The notes: generated by a model not told the origin, from the sequence alone. 64,000 nt of DNA from Pseudomonas sp. TH15 (GCF_016651105.1 NZ_JAEKEL010000001.1:62001-126000), one strand, 5' to 3'; counted from the first letter of the stretch, positions 9,402 through 21,638 are shown. Translations and numbers: made by a program.

Positions 9402-9956
9402 ATGCATCAGCAAGGTTTCAGCCTGATCGAACTGCTTATGGGACTGGCAATTGCCGGGATTGTTCTATTGCTGGTCAGTCCGGCGTTTGCGGCGCTTACC
9501 GAATCGAATCATCGTGAGCAGGCCGCGCAATCACTGCTTGATGGCATCCGCACCGCTCGCAGCATGGCCATTACGCACAGTCAGAGCGTAGTCATCCACG
9601 GCATCAACGGCGATTGGAGCCAGGGCTGGCGGATCATTCTTGATCTTAGCGGCGAAGGTCCGAAGGACAGCAACAATCCTTTGTTGGTCGAACGCGCCAG
9701 TGACGGGCGAGTGCCGATTGTCGGCAATTGGTCGGTGAGTCGTTACGTGCGTTTCAGCAGTCTGGGACAACCGCTGATGCCCGGGCGGGCATTTCAGGCT
9801 GGGACATTACATATCTGCTCGACTCGCGAACCGGTCAGCCAGCAGCAGATCGTGCTGGCGGCTAGCGGTCGAGTGCGCCTGAGCAGTACAAAAACTGAGC
9901 AGGCGCTGTGTCAAAAAGCGCAGAACATCAAATCGAGCGCACGCGCAACTCTTTAG
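9402..9956 (+). CDS. fimT: FimT-like minor pilin (GspH/FimT family)
   Basis: A 184-residue pseudopilin-type protein, start ATG 9402 with GGAGGG nearby. N-terminus [31 protein letters not shown] is a canonical class III leader and helix, and the [23 protein letters not shown] segment is the GspH/FimT signature. FimT of several Gram-negatives is a DNA-binding minor pilin used in natural transformation (known for the family; not shown for this protein). It runs opposite to fimU and its last 29 bp overlap the end of ispH on the other strand. Confidence 0.85.
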   Translation: MHQQGFSLIELLMGLAIAGIVLLLVSPAFAALTESNHREQAAQSLLDGIRTARSMAITHSQSVVIHGINGDWSQGWRIILDLSGEGPKDSNNPLLVERASDGRVPIVGNWSVSRYVRFSSLGQPLMPGRAFQAGTLHICSTREPVSQQQIVLAASGRVRLSSTKTEQALCQKAQNIKSSARATL

Positions 9957-10872
9957 GCATGGAGAAGGTGATGTTCTCCTCGCGGCCGGCCAGTTCATCG
10001 GCACCGGTAGCGCCCCAGGCCTGCAACTGCTGGATCACGCCACGCACCAACACTTCAGGTGCGGAGGCACCAGCGGTGATGCCGATGCGCTCGACGCCGT
10101 CGAACCAGCTCTTTTGCAGGTCTTCGGCACCGTCGATCAGGTAGGCCGGTGTAGACATGCGCTCGGCCAGTTCACGCAAGCGATTGGAGTTGGAGCTGTT
10201 CGGGCTACCGACCACCAATACCACGTCGCACTCGTCGGCCAGTTGTTTGACCGCGTCCTGACGGTTTTGCGTGGCGTAACAGATGTCGTCCTTGCGTGGA
10301 CCACCGATGGCCGGGAAACGCAAGCGCAGGGCATCAATGACGCGACTGGTGTCGTCCATGGACAACGTGGTCTGGGTCACAAACGCCAGTTTCTCGGGAT
10401 TGTGTACTTGCAACGCAGCGACGTCTTTCTCGTCTTCAACCAGGTAGATCGCGCCGCCATTGCTGCCGTCGTACTGGCCCATGGTGCCTTCGACTTCCGG
10501 GTGACCGGCATGGCCGATCAGGATGCATTCACGACCGTCACGGCTGTAGCGTGCGACTTCAATGTGCACCTTGGTCACCAGCGGGCAGGTGGCATCGAAC
10601 ACTTTCAGGCCACGGCCGGAGGCTTCGGTACGCACAGCCTGGGAAACGCCGTGGGCACTGAAGATCACGATGACGTCGTCCGGCACCTGATCCAGTTCTT
10701 CGACAAAGATTGCCCCGCGGTTACGCAGGTCTTCGACGACGAATTTATTGTGGACCACTTCGTGGCGCACATAGATTGGCGGCCCGAAGACTTCCAGGGC
10801 GCGGTTGACGATTTCGATCGCCCGGTCCACGCCGGCGCAGAAGCCACGGGGGTTGGCGAGTTTGATTTGCAT
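9928..10872 (-). CDS. ispH: IspH, 4-hydroxy-3-methylbut-2-enyl diphosphate reductase
   Basis: The last enzyme of the MEP isoprenoid pathway: it reduces HMBPP to IPP and DMAPP with a [4Fe-4S] cluster. The protein has 314 residues from the ATG at 10872. The three cluster cysteines are visible as PRGFC12[11 protein letters not shown] and [11 protein letters not shown]. The frame extends 14 codons upstream, but [12 protein letters not shown] is the conserved start. It is the last gene of the ribF-ileS-lspA-fkpB cluster, separated from fkpB by 235 bp holding a repeat. It ends inside the opposite-strand fimT gene. Confidence 0.96.
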   Translation of the reverse strand: MQIKLANPRGFCAGVDRAIEIVNRALEVFGPPIYVRHEVVHNKFVVEDLRNRGAIFVEELDQVPDDVIVIFSAHGVSQAVRTEASGRGLKVFDATCPLVTKVHIEVARYSRDGRECILIGHAGHPEVEGTMGQYDGSNGGAIYLVEDEKDVAALQVHNPEKLAFVTQTTLSMDDTSRVIDALRLRFPAIGGPRKDDICYATQNRQDAVKQLADECDVVLVVGSPNSSNSNRLRELAERMSTPAYLIDGAEDLQKSWFDGVERIGITAGASAPEVLVRGVIQQLQAWGATGADELAGREENITFSMPKELRVRSI

Positions 10873-10916
10873 GCTGTGCCTCGTGTCTTGCGCGCAAGAA
10901 ATTAGATCAATCACCC

Positions 10917-11092
10917 TTGTAGGAGCAAAGCTCTGTGTTGAGGGGATTTATCCCCGTTGGGGTGCGAAGCGCCCCCGAACCAGTCACCGCAATTCTCAAT
11001 GAATGCACTGATAGGTCGACGACTGCTACGCAGCCGAACGGGGATAAATCCCCTCGCCACAAAGTTCGCTCTCGCAAAGTCCGCTCCCACAT
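10917..11092. repeat. Imperfect long inverted repeat between ispH and fkpB
   Basis: Left arm around 10936-10960 (GAGGGGATTTATCCCCGTTG) and right arm around 11036-11063 (CGAACGGGGATAAATCCCCT) pair across about 75 nt. Outer flanks resemble the TAGGAGC and GCTCCCACA REP ends. The arms are a variant of the GGCGAGGGGGCTTGCCCCCG family seen at 42451 and 61655. No gene is evident inside. It may stabilise or terminate the fkpB message upstream of ispH. Confidence 0.6.
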
Positions 11093-11107
11093 GGGTTGCG
11101 GTGTTAC

Positions 11108-11560
11108 TTACAGCGATTTGACGTCGAAGATCTCGACTTCAAAGGTCAATGTCTTGCCAGCCAGCGGGTGGTTGAAGTCGATGGTCACTTGCTCGTCATC
11201 GAAGGTTTTCACCACACCGGGCAGCTCAGTATTGGCCGCATCGTTGAAGATCACCAGCAAACCCGGCGACAGCTCCATGTCCTTGAACTGCGAACGCGGG
11301 ATGATCTGTACGTTTTGCGGGTTAGGCTGACCAAAGGCGTTTTCCGGCGCAATCGTCAGCGTCCGCTTATCGCCAGCCTTGAAGCCGAACAGGGCCGCTT
11401 CGAAACCTGGCAGCAGGTTACCGTCGCCGACCTTGAAGGTCGCCGGGGCTTTGTCGAAGGTGCTGTCGACGGTGTCGCCGTTCTCCAGGCGCAGTGCAAA
11501 GTGCAAGGTGACTTCCGTGTTCTGGCGGATGCGTTGCTCAGCCAATACCTGTTCAGTCAT
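11108..11560 (-). CDS. fkpB: FKBP-type peptidyl-prolyl cis-trans isomerase, FkpB/SlpA-like
   Basis: A 150-residue cytoplasmic FKBP of the SlyD/FkpB group that catalyses proline isomerisation. Visible motifs are VTLHFALRLENGDTVDSTF at the N-terminus, LLPGFEAALFGFKAGDKRTLTIAPENAFG, and the C-terminal ITIDFNHPLAGKTLTFEVEI-like strand (here VTIDFNHPLAGKTL). The flap domain is inserted in the middle as in SlyD, but there is no His-rich metal tail. The start codon overlaps the lspA stop region by 8 bp. The lspA-fkpB-ispH order is conserved in gammaproteobacteria (E. coli has the same order). Confidence 0.9.
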   Translation of the reverse strand: MTEQVLAEQRIRQNTEVTLHFALRLENGDTVDSTFDKAPATFKVGDGNLLPGFEAALFGFKAGDKRTLTIAPENAFGQPNPQNVQIIPRSQFKDMELSPGLLVIFNDAANTELPGVVKTFDDEQVTIDFNHPLAGKTLTFEVEIFDVKSL

Positions 11561-12065
11561 GAACGGTTTCTCCGGTCTTCTTACTTTTGAACATGTCCAG
11601 CGCGAGCATCACTGCCCCGACGCTGATGGCGCTATCAGCAAAGTTGAACGCCGGGAAATACCAGCGGTTCTGCCAATGCACCAGAATGAAGTCGATCACA
11701 TGGCCCAGGGCAATGCGGTCATACAGGTTGCCCAACGCGCCACCCAGCACCAGCGCCAAGGCGACAGCCAGCCAGGTTTCGTTGCGGCCCAGGCGTTTAA
11801 GCCAGACCACCAGCACCGCACTGACCACGACGGCGATCAGCGCAAACAACCAGCGCTGCCAGCCAGAGCTGTCGGCCAGGAAGCTGAACGCCGCGCCGGT
11901 GTTGTAGGCCAGGGTCCAGCTGAACAAATCGGGGATCACCACGATTTGCTGATACATCTCGAGCTTGCCTTCAAAGTAGAACTTGCTGGCCTGGTCAATG
12001 ACCAGGACCAGCAGGCTCAACCAGAGCCAGCTCAGCCGTCCGAAACGGCCAGCCGCGTTAGGCAT
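11553..12065 (-). CDS. lspA: LspA, lipoprotein signal peptidase II
   Basis: An inner-membrane aspartyl protease that removes signal peptides from diacylated prolipoproteins. It has 170 residues with four transmembrane segments. The two catalytic aspartates are in [19 protein letters not shown] and the [11 protein letters not shown] motif. The conserved VIDQASKF and [11 protein letters not shown] boxes are present. It overlaps ileS by 8 bp and fkpB by 8 bp, so the three are translationally coupled. Confidence 0.96.
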   Translation of the reverse strand: MPNAAGRFGRLSWLWLSLLVLVIDQASKFYFEGKLEMYQQIVVIPDLFSWTLAYNTGAAFSFLADSSGWQRWLFALIAVVVSAVLVVWLKRLGRNETWLAVALALVLGGALGNLYDRIALGHVIDFILVHWQNRWYFPAFNFADSAISVGAVMLALDMFKSKKTGETVHD

Positions 12066-14889
12066 AGTGACGAACCTCTCCAGCGCCGCTGATGTTGTCG
12101 ACGCAACGACCGCAGATTTCCGGATGCTCCGGGTTCACGCCGACGTCTTCACGGCAGTGCCAGCAACGGGCGCACTTCGGGAAGGCCGATTTGACGATCT
12201 TCAGCTTCAGGCCGCTGACTTCAGTGGCTACCGCGTCGGCCGGAGCCTGTACGAATGGCGCAACGCTGGCGGTCGACGTGATCAGTACAAAGCGCAGTTC
12301 GTTGCTCAGCTTGGCCAGGTCGGCGCTCAGCGCCTCCTCGGCGAACAGCGTCACTTCGGCTTGCAGGTTGCCACCGACAGCTTTCGCTGCACGCTGGATT
12401 TCCATTTCCTTGTTGACCGCGACCTTCACCGCCATGATCCGCTCCCAGTAGGCGCGGCCCAGTTCAACGTTGTCCGGCAGCTCGGTCAGGCCTTCGTACC
12501 AGGTGTTGAGCATCACCGATTCGTTACGCTCGCCCGGCAGGTATTCCCACAGTTCGTCGGCGGTGAACGCCAGGATCGGCGCGATCCAGCGCACCAGCGC
12601 TTCGCTGATGTGGTACAGCGCGGTTTGCGCCGAACGGCGGGCCTTGCTGTTGGCGCCAGTGGTGTACTGACGGTCCTTGATGATGTCGAGGTAGAACCCG
12701 CCCAACTCCTGCACGCAGAAGTTGTGGATCTTGGAGTAGACGTTCCAGAAGCGGTATTCACCGTAGTGCTCTTGCAACTCACGTTGCAGCAGCAAGGTGC
12801 GGTCCACGGCCCAACGGTCCAGCGCCAGCATTTCTTCGGCCGGCAGGATGTCGGTGGCCGGGTTGAAACCGGTCAGGTTCGAGAGCAGGAAGCGCGCAGT
12901 GTTACGGATACGCCGGTAGGCGTCCGCACTGCGTTGCAGGATCTGGTCGGAAACCGCCATTTCACCCGAGTAATCGGTGGAAGCGACCCACAGACGCATG
13001 ATGTCGGCGCCCAGAGTGTCGTTGACCTTTTGCGGCGCGATCACGTTGCCCAAGGACTTGGACATCTTGCGGCCCGACTCATCCACGGTGAAACCGTGGG
13101 TCAGCAGCTCGCGGTACGGCGCGTGGTTGTCGATGGCGCAACCGGTCAGCAGCGACGAGTGGAACCAGCCGCGGTGTTGATCCGAGCCTTCCAGGTACAG
13201 GTCGGCACGCGGGCCGGTCTCGTGGCCCATCGGGTGCGAACCGCGCAGGACGTGCCAATGCGTGGTGCCCGAATCGAACCAGACGTCCAGGGTGTCGCTG
13301 ATTTTGTCGTAAAGCGGCGCTTCGTCACCGAGCAGCTCGGCAGCGTCCATCTTGAACCAGGCTTCGATGCCTTCGACTTCAACGCGCTTGGCGACTTCTT
13401 CCATCAGCTCGGCGGTACGTGGGTGCAGTTCGCCGCTTTCCTTATTCAGGAAGAACGGGATCGGTACGCCCCAGTTGCGCTGACGGGAGATGCACCAGTC
13501 CGGACGGTTGGCGATCATCGAGTGCAGGCGCGCCTGGCCCCAGGCCGGAACGAACTTGGTTTCTTCGATGGCTTTGATCGCCCGCTTGCGCAGGGTTTCG
13601 CCGGAAGTCGGCTCTTTGTCCATGCCGATGAACCACTGCGCGGTGGCGCGGTAGATCAGCGGGGTCTTGTGACGCCAGCAGTGCATGTAGCTGTGTTCGA
13701 TGATGGTGGTGTGCAGCAGCGCACCGACTTCGGTCAGCTTGTCGACGATGGCCGGGTTGGCTTTCCAGATGAACTGGCCGCCAAAGAACTCCAGCGACGT
13801 CGCGTACACGCCGTTGCTTTGTACCGGGTTGAGGATGTCGTCGTTGACCATGCCATACGCTTTGCAGGTCACGAAGTCGTCCACGCCGTAGGCCGGTGCG
13901 GAGTGAACCACGCCGGTGCCAGCGCCCAGCTCAACGTACTCGGCCAGGTAAACCGGCGACAAGCGATCGTAGAACGGGTGACGGAAGTTGATCAGCTCCA
14001 GCTCTTTACCGGTGGTGGTCGCGATGACCGAACCTTCCAGGCTGTAACGGGCCAGGCACGACTCGACCAGCTCTTCAGCCAGTACCAGCAGTTTGTCGCC
14101 GACATCGACCAGGGCATAGTTGAATTCCGGGTGGACGTTCAGCGCCTGGTTGGCCGGGATAGTCCACGGGGTGGTGGTCCAGATCACGATCGAAGCAGGC
14201 TTGGCCAGCGACGGCAGACCGAAAGCGGCAGCCAGTTTGGCTTCGTCGGCAATCGGGAAGGCTACGTCGATGGTCGAAGACTTTTTGTTCTCGTACTCGA
14301 CTTCCGCTTCAGCCAGGGCCGAACCGCAGTCAAAGCACCAGTTCACAGGCTTGAGGCCCTTGAACACGAAACCGCCCTTGACGATTTCGGCGAGTGCGCG
14401 GATTTCACCAGCCTCGTTTTTGAAGTCCATGGTCTTGTACGGGTTGGCGAAATCGCCCAACACGCCCAGACGGATGAATTCGGACTTCTGGCCTTCGATC
14501 TGCTCGGTGGCGTAGGCACGGCACAGTTCGCGGGTTTTGTCCGCGCCCAGGTTTTTGCCGTGGGTCACTTCGACTTTGTGCTCGATCGGCAGGCCGTGGC
14601 AGTCCCAGCCCGGAACATAAGGCGCGTCGAAACCCGAAAGGGTCTTCGAGCGGATGATCATGTCCTTGAGAATCTTGTTCAGCGCATGACCGATGTGAAT
14701 CGTGCCGTTGGCGTACGGAGGACCGTCGTGAAGCACGAACTTCGGACGATCCTTGCCAATTTCGCGCAACTTACCGTACAGGCCAATGCTGTCCCAGCGC
14801 TGCAGAATCTGCGGTTCGCGCTGGGGCAGGCCGGCCTTCATTGGGAAGGCGGTGTCCGGAAGGTTTAGCGTGGCTTTATAGTCGGTCAT
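12058..14889 (-). CDS. ileS: IleS, isoleucyl-tRNA synthetase
   Basis: A 943-residue class I synthetase that charges tRNA-Ile and edits misactivated valine. The HIGH motif is [13 protein letters not shown] near residue 60, and KMSKS is in [14 protein letters not shown]. The editing domain lies between them ([16 protein letters not shown]). A C-terminal zinc finger uses CARCWHC and CGRC. The start ATG is adjacent to the ribF stop. The length and zinc finger match the type I bacterial enzyme, which is generally mupirocin-sensitive. Confidence 0.97.
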   Translation of the reverse strand: MTDYKATLNLPDTAFPMKAGLPQREPQILQRWDSIGLYGKLREIGKDRPKFVLHDGPPYANGTIHIGHALNKILKDMIIRSKTLSGFDAPYVPGWDCHGLPIEHKVEVTHGKNLGADKTRELCRAYATEQIEGQKSEFIRLGVLGDFANPYKTMDFKNEAGEIRALAEIVKGGFVFKGLKPVNWCFDCGSALAEAEVEYENKKSSTIDVAFPIADEAKLAAAFGLPSLAKPASIVIWTTTPWTIPANQALNVHPEFNYALVDVGDKLLVLAEELVESCLARYSLEGSVIATTTGKELELINFRHPFYDRLSPVYLAEYVELGAGTGVVHSAPAYGVDDFVTCKAYGMVNDDILNPVQSNGVYATSLEFFGGQFIWKANPAIVDKLTEVGALLHTTIIEHSYMHCWRHKTPLIYRATAQWFIGMDKEPTSGETLRKRAIKAIEETKFVPAWGQARLHSMIANRPDWCISRQRNWGVPIPFFLNKESGELHPRTAELMEEVAKRVEVEGIEAWFKMDAAELLGDEAPLYDKISDTLDVWFDSGTTHWHVLRGSHPMGHETGPRADLYLEGSDQHRGWFHSSLLTGCAIDNHAPYRELLTHGFTVDESGRKMSKSLGNVIAPQKVNDTLGADIMRLWVASTDYSGEMAVSDQILQRSADAYRRIRNTARFLLSNLTGFNPATDILPAEEMLALDRWAVDRTLLLQRELQEHYGEYRFWNVYSKIHNFCVQELGGFYLDIIKDRQYTTGANSKARRSAQTALYHISEALVRWIAPILAFTADELWEYLPGERNESVMLNTWYEGLTELPDNVELGRAYWERIMAVKVAVNKEMEIQRAAKAVGGNLQAEVTLFAEEALSADLAKLSNELRFVLITSTASVAPFVQAPADAVATEVSGLKLKIVKSAFPKCARCWHCREDVGVNPEHPEICGRCVDNISGAGEVRHYA

Positions 14890-15840
14890 TTAAGGCTCTT
14901 CATTAGCGATTGGCGCTAGGTGCGACAGGGCACGGGCGGCGGCGACATCCGCATTGATCGCCGTCTTAAGCGCCTCCAGAGAGGCGAAACGCTGCTCTTC
15001 ACGCAGCTTGTGGTGGAAAACCACCGTCAAACGCCGGTCATACAGATCGCCGGCAAAATCTAAAAGATGCACTTCGAGGTGGGCTTTGCCATCACCTTGG
15101 ACCGTTGGCCGCACGCCGATGTTGGCGACGCCTGGCCAGGTCTTGCCGTCGATGTCGACGTTGACCAGGTAAACCCCGGTCAGCGGCACGCGACGGCGCT
15201 TGAGTTGTATGTTGGCAGTTGGCGTACCGAGTTGGCGCGCCAGCTTCTGGCCATGCAGGACGCGCCCGGCAATCCGGAACGGACGACCGAGCAAGCGTTC
15301 GGCCAAGGCAAAATCGGCAGCGGCCAGGGCATTACGCACCTGGGTGCTGCTGACGCGAATACCGTCCAGCTCGACGGTTTGCGCAGCCTCGACGGTAAAC
15401 CCTTGCAGGACGCCGGCCTGTTGCAGGAAATCGAAATCCCCTACCCGATCACAGCCAAAACGGAAGTCGTCACCGACCTCCAAATGCTGCACGCCCAGAC
15501 CGTCTACCAGAATCGTATCGACGAATTCGCTGGCGCTGAGTTTGCTCAGGCGCTGGTTGAACGCCAGGCACAAGACCCGGTCGACCCCTTCGTCGGCCAA
15601 CAGCTGCAGTTTGTCCCGCAACCGGGCCAGACGGGCCGGGGCCGTGTCTGGGGCGAAGAATTCCCGCGGCTGCGGCTCAAAAATCACCACGCAGCTGGGT
15701 ACGTTCAACTCGAGCGCGCGTTCACGCAGCCGGGCCAGGATAGCCTGGTGACCACGGTGAACACCGTCAAAGTTGCCAATAGTGGCGACACAGCCCCGAT
15801 GCTGGGGGCGCAGATTGTGGAGGCCTCGAACCAGCTGCAT
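14890..15840 (-). CDS. ribF: RibF, bifunctional riboflavin kinase/FAD synthetase
   Basis: It phosphorylates riboflavin to FMN and adenylates FMN to FAD. The protein has 316 residues from the ATG at 15840. The N-terminal nucleotidyltransferase domain shows GNFDGVHRGHQ and the C-terminal kinase domain shows GRVLHGQKLARQLGTPTANI and the FAGDLYDRRLTVVFHHKLREE box. The frame extends 25 codons upstream, but MQLVRGLHNL is the conserved start. The stop is directly before the ileS start, which supports the ribF-ileS-lspA operon. Confidence 0.95.
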   Translation of the reverse strand: MQLVRGLHNLRPQHRGCVATIGNFDGVHRGHQAILARLRERALELNVPSCVVIFEPQPREFFAPDTAPARLARLRDKLQLLADEGVDRVLCLAFNQRLSKLSASEFVDTILVDGLGVQHLEVGDDFRFGCDRVGDFDFLQQAGVLQGFTVEAAQTVELDGIRVSSTQVRNALAAADFALAERLLGRPFRIAGRVLHGQKLARQLGTPTANIQLKRRRVPLTGVYLVNVDIDGKTWPGVANIGVRPTVQGDGKAHLEVHLLDFAGDLYDRRLTVVFHHKLREEQRFASLEALKTAINADVAAARALSHLAPIANEEP

Positions 15841-15969
15841 AACGCGCTTCTTGCTCATAAAGTGGTCGATTATAACCACACCCGGCGGCCGACGACAGGC
15901 AACACCGTAACCCAAAGTGATCGAGCCGACAAAACTGCCGGCCCGCCCGTGTTTATCGAGGTAAAGACC

Positions 15970-17508
15970 TCAGCTCAACGCCTTGCGATTGAAGTCGCGC
16001 AAACGGAAGCCCATCAACAGCAACATGCCGAAATAGGACACCATGCCTGCCACCACCAAGGCGCCCAGACGCAGGAAACGCTCAAGCATATGCCCCTGAT
16101 CCCAGGCCGGCATGAAATGCATTCCGGTCAGCAATACCGCGGACATCACTAGCACAGCAATCACCAGCTTAAGGCCGAACTTCCCCCAGCCCGGTTGCGG
16201 TTGGTACATCTGTTGTTTGCGCAGTTGATAGAACAACAAACTGGCGTTAATGCAGGCACCAACACTGATAGCCAGTGCCAGGCCGGCATGGGCCAGTGGA
16301 CCGATCAACACCAGGTTGAACAGCTGGGTAACAATAAGGGTGAAAATCGCGATTTTCACCGGTGTGCGGATGTTTTGTTGCGCATAAAAGCCCGGCGCCA
16401 GCACTTTGATCACGATAATCCCGAGCAAACCGACCGAATAAGCGATCAACGCCCGCTGAGTCATCGATGCATCAAACGCGCTGAACTGGCCGTACTGGAA
16501 CAACGAAACGGTCAGCGGCTCCGCCAGAATCCCCAGTGCCAGGGAGCACGGCAACACCAGCACGAAGCACAGGCGCAGGCCCCAATCGAGGATTCGCGAA
16601 TACTCGTGGCGATCCTTGCTGGCGTAAGTCTTGGCCAGGGTCGGCAGCAGAATCGTGCCCAACGCCACGCCCAGCACGCCGGACGGCAACTCCATCAAGC
16701 GGTCGGCGTAATACATCCACGATACAGAGCCGGCTACCAGGAACGAGGCGAAGATGGTGTTGATGATCAGGGAAATCTGACTGACGGAAACCCCAAGAAT
16801 CGCCGGCAACATTTGCTTCATTACCCGCCAGACGCCGGTGTCGCGCAGATTCAGCCGCGGCAACACCAGCATGCCGATCTTTTTCAGATGCGGCAGTTGA
16901 TAGAGCAGTTGCGCCAGGCCACCGACCAGCACCGCCCAGCCCAGGGCCATGACCGGCGGGTTGAAGTACGGCGTCAGGAACACCGAAAAGATGATCATGC
17001 TGACGTTCAGCAGCGTCGGCACGAAGGCCGGCACCGAGAAACGGTTATAGGTATTGAGGATCGCCCCGGCCAATGAGGACAGGGAGATCAATAAGATGTA
17101 GGGAAAAGTCACCCGCAACAGGCTGGACGTCAGTTCGAATTTTTCCGGTGTATCGGTGAAACCCGGCGCCGTGGCCCAGATAACCCAGGGTGCGGCGATC
17201 ATGCCCAGCGCCGTCACCAGCGCCAGCACCAACGTCAGCAGGCCCGAGACGTAGGCAATAAAGGTTCGCGTCGCCTCTTCGCCTTTCTGGCTCTTGTATT
17301 CGGCAAGAATCGGCACGAATGCCTGGGAAAACGCCCCTTCGGCGAAGATCCGCCGTAACAGATTGGGCAGTTTAAAGGCGATAAAGAAGGCGTCGGTCGC
17401 CATCCCCGCACCAAATGTACGTGCGATGAGCGTGTCACGAACGAACCCCAGAACCCGGGAAAGCATTGTGATAGAGCTGACGGCGGCTAACGATTTGAGC
17501 AGATTCAT
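15970..17508 (-). CDS. murJ: MurJ, lipid II flippase
   Basis: A 512-residue polytopic inner-membrane protein of the MOP superfamily that flips lipid II for peptidoglycan synthesis. The N-terminus carries the MurJ signature ([44 protein letters not shown]) with the conserved Arg residues in the first helices. About 14 transmembrane segments can be traced. It lies upstream of ribF on the same strand and divergent from rpsT, the standard pseudomonad arrangement. Confidence 0.95.
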   Translation of the reverse strand: MNLLKSLAAVSSITMLSRVLGFVRDTLIARTFGAGMATDAFFIAFKLPNLLRRIFAEGAFSQAFVPILAEYKSQKGEEATRTFIAYVSGLLTLVLALVTALGMIAAPWVIWATAPGFTDTPEKFELTSSLLRVTFPYILLISLSSLAGAILNTYNRFSVPAFVPTLLNVSMIIFSVFLTPYFNPPVMALGWAVLVGGLAQLLYQLPHLKKIGMLVLPRLNLRDTGVWRVMKQMLPAILGVSVSQISLIINTIFASFLVAGSVSWMYYADRLMELPSGVLGVALGTILLPTLAKTYASKDRHEYSRILDWGLRLCFVLVLPCSLALGILAEPLTVSLFQYGQFSAFDASMTQRALIAYSVGLLGIIVIKVLAPGFYAQQNIRTPVKIAIFTLIVTQLFNLVLIGPLAHAGLALAISVGACINASLLFYQLRKQQMYQPQPGWGKFGLKLVIAVLVMSAVLLTGMHFMPAWDQGHMLERFLRLGALVVAGMVSYFGMLLLMGFRLRDFNRKALS

Positions 17509-17678
17509 TGAAAGAGTTTGTGCCTGTCGATAAACAGCAGGCGAACAAAGCGCCTACTTATGCGATACTCCGCGCCGCAGCAGCACAGAGCCAAAGCTCG
17601 CGAGTTTACAGGTCAAGCGCCGGAAATAAATATCCCGCCTCTTTATACCTACCACTTAGCGGAACGTCTCAACCGCCC

Positions 17679-17707
17679 TTGACAAGACATCAACTCATCG
17701 GCATGAT
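17679..17707 (+). promoter_or_regulatory. Predicted sigma-70 promoter of rpsT
   Basis: A perfect -35 hexamer TTGACA (17679-17684), a 17-nt spacer and CATGAT as -10 (17702-17707). It lies 54 bp before the rpsT GTG, leaving a short leader with a GAGGAG ribosome site at 17748. This is prediction from hexamer match only. Confidence 0.5.
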
Positions 17708-17760
17708 TCGCGGCCTATTTTGTTTGCTATTTCCTAAAAAGTCTTTCGAGGAGCTCGACG

Positions 17761-18039
17761 GTGGCCAACACACCTTCCGCCAAAAAACGTGCAAAACAGG
17801 CTGAGAAGCGTCGCAGCCACAACGCCAGCCTGCGTTCCATGGTTCGTACCTACATCAAGAATGTAGTTAAGGCCATCGACGCAAAAGACGCTGAAAAAGC
17901 TCAAGCTGCTTACGTTCTGGCCGTGCCAGTTATCGACCGTATGGCCGATAAAGGCATCATCCACAAGAACAAGGCTGCTCGTCATAAGAGCCGCCTGAAC
18001 GGTCACGTCAAGGCTCTGAACCTTGCTGTTGCCGCATAA
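17761..18039 (+). CDS. rpsT: Ribosomal protein S20
   Basis: S20 binds 16S rRNA early in 30S assembly. The protein has 92 residues, very Lys/Arg/Ala rich, with the family N-terminus [26 protein letters not shown]. Translation starts at a GTG, 7 nt after GAGGAG. The gene stands alone between murJ (divergent) and a strong terminator. Confidence 0.97.
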   Translation: MANTPSAKKRAKQAEKRRSHNASLRSMVRTYIKNVVKAIDAKDAEKAQAAYVLAVPVIDRMADKGIIHKNKAARHKSRLNGHVKALNLAVAA

Positions 18040-18053
18040 GCGATAAGCTTGTT

Positions 18054-18081
18054 AAAAAACCGACCCTAGGGTCGGTTTTTT
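18054..18081 (+). terminator. Rho-independent terminator of rpsT
   Basis: A near-perfect palindrome: the ACCGACCC and GGGTCGGT arms meet at TAG and are flanked by A6 and T6. It lies 15 bp after the rpsT stop. Confidence 0.92.
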
Positions 18082-18113
18082 ATTGCCTGCGATTTAGCAA
18101 ATCCAGCACAAAA

Positions 18114-18207
18114 AATGTGGGAGCGGGCTTGCTCGCGAAGGCGGCGCATCAGTCGACATCTGCATTGACTGACACACGGCTTTCGCGAGCAAGCCCGCTC
18201 CCACATT
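18114..18207. repeat. REP inverted pair (GGGAGCGGGCTTGCTCGCGAA type)
   Basis: Arms 18114-18139 and 18182-18207 are exact 26-nt reverse complements (core GCGGGCTTGCTCGCGAA), with a 42-nt middle. It sits between rpsT and the convergent creA. Confidence 0.85.
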
Positions 18208-18223
18208 CTGGATCTGCGCTAAC

Positions 18224-18688
18224 TTATTGAGCGTGAGCCCATGGCAAGATCGGAATCGCCGTCACCGCATTCTGCGGGCTACCCTCGATCAAACGATCGC
18301 TATAGACCAGGTACACCAGCGTATTGCGCCTCTTGTCGAGGAACCGCACCACCTGCATGGTCTTGAAGACCAGCGAAGTGCGCTCCTTGAACACCTCTTC
18401 ACCATCCTTCAGCTCGCCTTTGAAGCTGATCGGCCCGACTTGGCGGCAAGCCAAGGACGCTTCAGCGCGATCTTCAGCCAGACCCAAGCCACCCTTCACG
18501 CCGCCCGTCTTGGCGCGCGACAAGTAGCAGGTCACGCCATCGACCTTCGGATCATCGAAAGCCTCGACGACGATGCGGTCATTCGGGCCGACAAACTTGA
18601 ACACCGTCGACACCTGACCAATTTCCTCGGCCGAGGCCAGCAGCGGCATTGCCAACAGCAGACCCAACAATCCTTTTGCCACGCGCAT
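18224..18688 (-). CDS. creA: CreA family periplasmic protein
   Basis: A 154-residue protein with a signal peptide ([21 protein letters not shown]) and the CreA core: [65 protein letters not shown]. Two Cys residues could be paired in the periplasm. The molecular function of CreA is not known. It lies downstream of proB on the same strand with a 12-bp gap, as PA4564 does in PAO1. Confidence 0.88.
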   Translation of the reverse strand: MRVAKGLLGLLLAMPLLASAEEIGQVSTVFKFVGPNDRIVVEAFDDPKVDGVTCYLSRAKTGGVKGGLGLAEDRAEASLACRQVGPISFKGELKDGEEVFKERTSLVFKTMQVVRFLDKRRNTLVYLVYSDRLIEGSPQNAVTAIPILPWAHAQ

Positions 18689-18700
18689 TGAGATATTCCT

Positions 18701-19819
18701 TCAGACCAGAATCAGGTTATCGCGGTGAACCAGCTCTGGCTCCGCCATGTAACCCAATAAACCGACAATCGCCTCAGACGACTGACCGATGATTTTTTGT
18801 GCCTCAAGGGCGCTGTAGTTAGCGAGACCACGAGCAATTTCGCGACCGTCTGGCGCCACACACACCACCATTTCTCCACGACGGAAACTGCCCTGGACCA
18901 GCTTGACACCCACCGGCAGCAAACTTTTATTGCCCTTGGACAATGCCGTTACCGCACCCTCATCCAGCACGAGGGTGCCACGGGTTTGCAGATGCCCGGC
19001 CAGCCACTGCTTACGCGCCGCCAGCAAGCCGCGCTCAGGCGACAGCAGGGTGCCGATGCGCTCGCCAGCCTTGAGACGATCCAGCACGCGATCAATGCGC
19101 CCACCGACGATGATGGTGTGCGCACCGGAACGTGCCGCCAGGCGCGCAGCACGCAATTTGGTCTGCATGCCGCCACGACCCAGCGCACCACCGGTACCAC
19201 CCGCCACTGCATCCAGCGCCGGATCATCAGCGCGCGCTTCGTAAATCAGCTTGGCGCCAGGGTTGTTACGCGGATCAGCGTCGAACATCCCGTCACGATC
19301 GGTCAGGATCACCAGCAAGTCAGCCTCGACCAGGTTGGCCACCAGCGCCGCCAGCGTGTCGTTGTCGCCGAAACGAATTTCGTCGGTGACCACGGTGTCG
19401 TTCTCGTTGATCACCGGAATGACCTTGAGTTCGACCAGCGCGCGCAAAGTACTACGGGCGTTCAGGTAGCGCTTGCGGTCGGACAGGTCGTCGTGCGTCA
19501 GGAGAATCTGCGCGGTATGCCGGCCATGCTCGGCAAAGCTCGACTCCCAGGCCTGCACCAACCCCATCTGACCGATGGCGGCAGCCGCCTGCAACTCGTG
19601 CATTGCACTGGGTCGTACGGTCCAGCCCAGCCGACTCATGCCAGCAGCCACCGCCCCGGAGGACACCAGCACCAGCTCGACGCCCGCCTCATGCAAGGCC
19701 ACCATCTGTTCAACCCAGACACCCATTGCCGCGCGATCCAGGCCCTTGCCGTCCGCCGTCAGCAAAGCGCTGCCGATCTTCACGACCCAACGCTGCGCAC
19801 CTGTCACCTTGCTCCGCAT
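18701..19819 (-). CDS. proB: ProB, glutamate 5-kinase
   Basis: It phosphorylates glutamate in the first step of proline synthesis. The protein has 372 residues from the ATG at 19819 ([20 protein letters not shown]). The amino-acid-kinase domain shows [42 protein letters not shown] and [20 protein letters not shown]-terminal PUA domain begins near residue 280 ([15 protein letters not shown]). Two ATGs and a TTG lie just upstream in frame, but the chosen start matches PAO1. Confidence 0.95.
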   Translation of the reverse strand: MRSKVTGAQRWVVKIGSALLTADGKGLDRAAMGVWVEQMVALHEAGVELVLVSSGAVAAGMSRLGWTVRPSAMHELQAAAAIGQMGLVQAWESSFAEHGRHTAQILLTHDDLSDRKRYLNARSTLRALVELKVIPVINENDTVVTDEIRFGDNDTLAALVANLVEADLLVILTDRDGMFDADPRNNPGAKLIYEARADDPALDAVAGGTGGALGRGGMQTKLRAARLAARSGAHTIIVGGRIDRVLDRLKAGERIGTLLSPERGLLAARKQWLAGHLQTRGTLVLDEGAVTALSKGNKSLLPVGVKLVQGSFRRGEMVVCVAPDGREIARGLANYSALEAQKIIGQSSEAIVGLLGYMAEPELVHRDNLILV

Positions 19820-19900
19820 CATCTTCAACCTTAGTTTGAGGACAGCGCGACCCAGCGCTGCCCATAACGTTATTCGGTGACTACCGATTTCCAGATACTA

Positions 19901-19926
19901 AAACGCCGCTCCAGAGAGCGGCGTTT
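19901..19926 (-). terminator. Terminator after obgE
   Basis: A perfect 11-bp stem (AAACGCCGCTC paired with GAGCGGCGTTT) with a CAGA loop. Read on the minus strand it ends in TTTT, 18 bp after the obgE stop. Confidence 0.8.
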
Positions 19927-19943
19927 AAGTTTATCGCAACGAA

Positions 19944-21206
<1,263 letters not shown>

Positions 21207-21317
21207 CTAAGACATAAGACTCTTGCAAAAATGAGCGCAGCGACCTCAAGCAACTACCGCAAATCCAGCTGCTTTCGCCCATCACAAACAGCTTTGCAAG
21301 AGACTCACCCCACAAAC

Positions 21318-21349
21318 GAAAAAGCCCCGTCGCGAGACAGGGCTTTTCC
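21318..21349 (-). terminator. Terminator after rpmA
   Basis: Stem AAGCCC[TG] around a TCTCGCGA loop with a T5 tail on the minus strand, 14 bp after the rpmA stop. It separates the rplU-rpmA transcript from obgE. Confidence 0.82.
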
Positions 21350-21362
21350 AGCATCTACGTAA

Positions 21363-21638
21363 TTATGCCGCGACGACTGCAGTCTTCGGGACAATGCTCA
21401 CGTAACGGCGGTTGAAAGCGCCTTTTACTTCAAACTTGATCACGCCGTCGATTTTAGCGAACAGAGTGTGATCTTTACCCATGCCAACACCGTAACCGGC
21501 GTGGAATTGGGTGCCGCGCTGACGCACGATGATGTTGCCCGGAATGATAACCTGGCCGCCATACATCTTCACGCCAAGGCGTTTGGCTTCTGAGTCGCGA
21601 CCGTTACGGGTACTACCACCAGCTTTTTTGTGTGCCAT
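21363..21638 (-). CDS. rpmA: Ribosomal protein L27
   Basis: A 91-residue L27 with the usual N-terminus [28 protein letters not shown], whose tail reaches the peptidyl transferase centre. It begins right after the Met, without the Firmicute-type cleaved extension. It lies 34 bp after rplU. Confidence 0.97.
   Translation of the reverse strand: MAHKKAGGSTRNGRDSEAKRLGVKMYGGQVIIPGNIIVRQRGTQFHAGYGVGMGKDHTLFAKIDGVIKFEVKGAFNRRYVSIVPKTAVVAA

Noticed and set aside
11983..14868. 961-codon open frame opposite ileS, and similar long frames opposite pilY1, cstA, the Lon-like gene and symporter
   Set aside because: These are shadow frames produced by high GC content; they have no family resemblance and low-complexity composition rich in Val, Gln, Arg and His.
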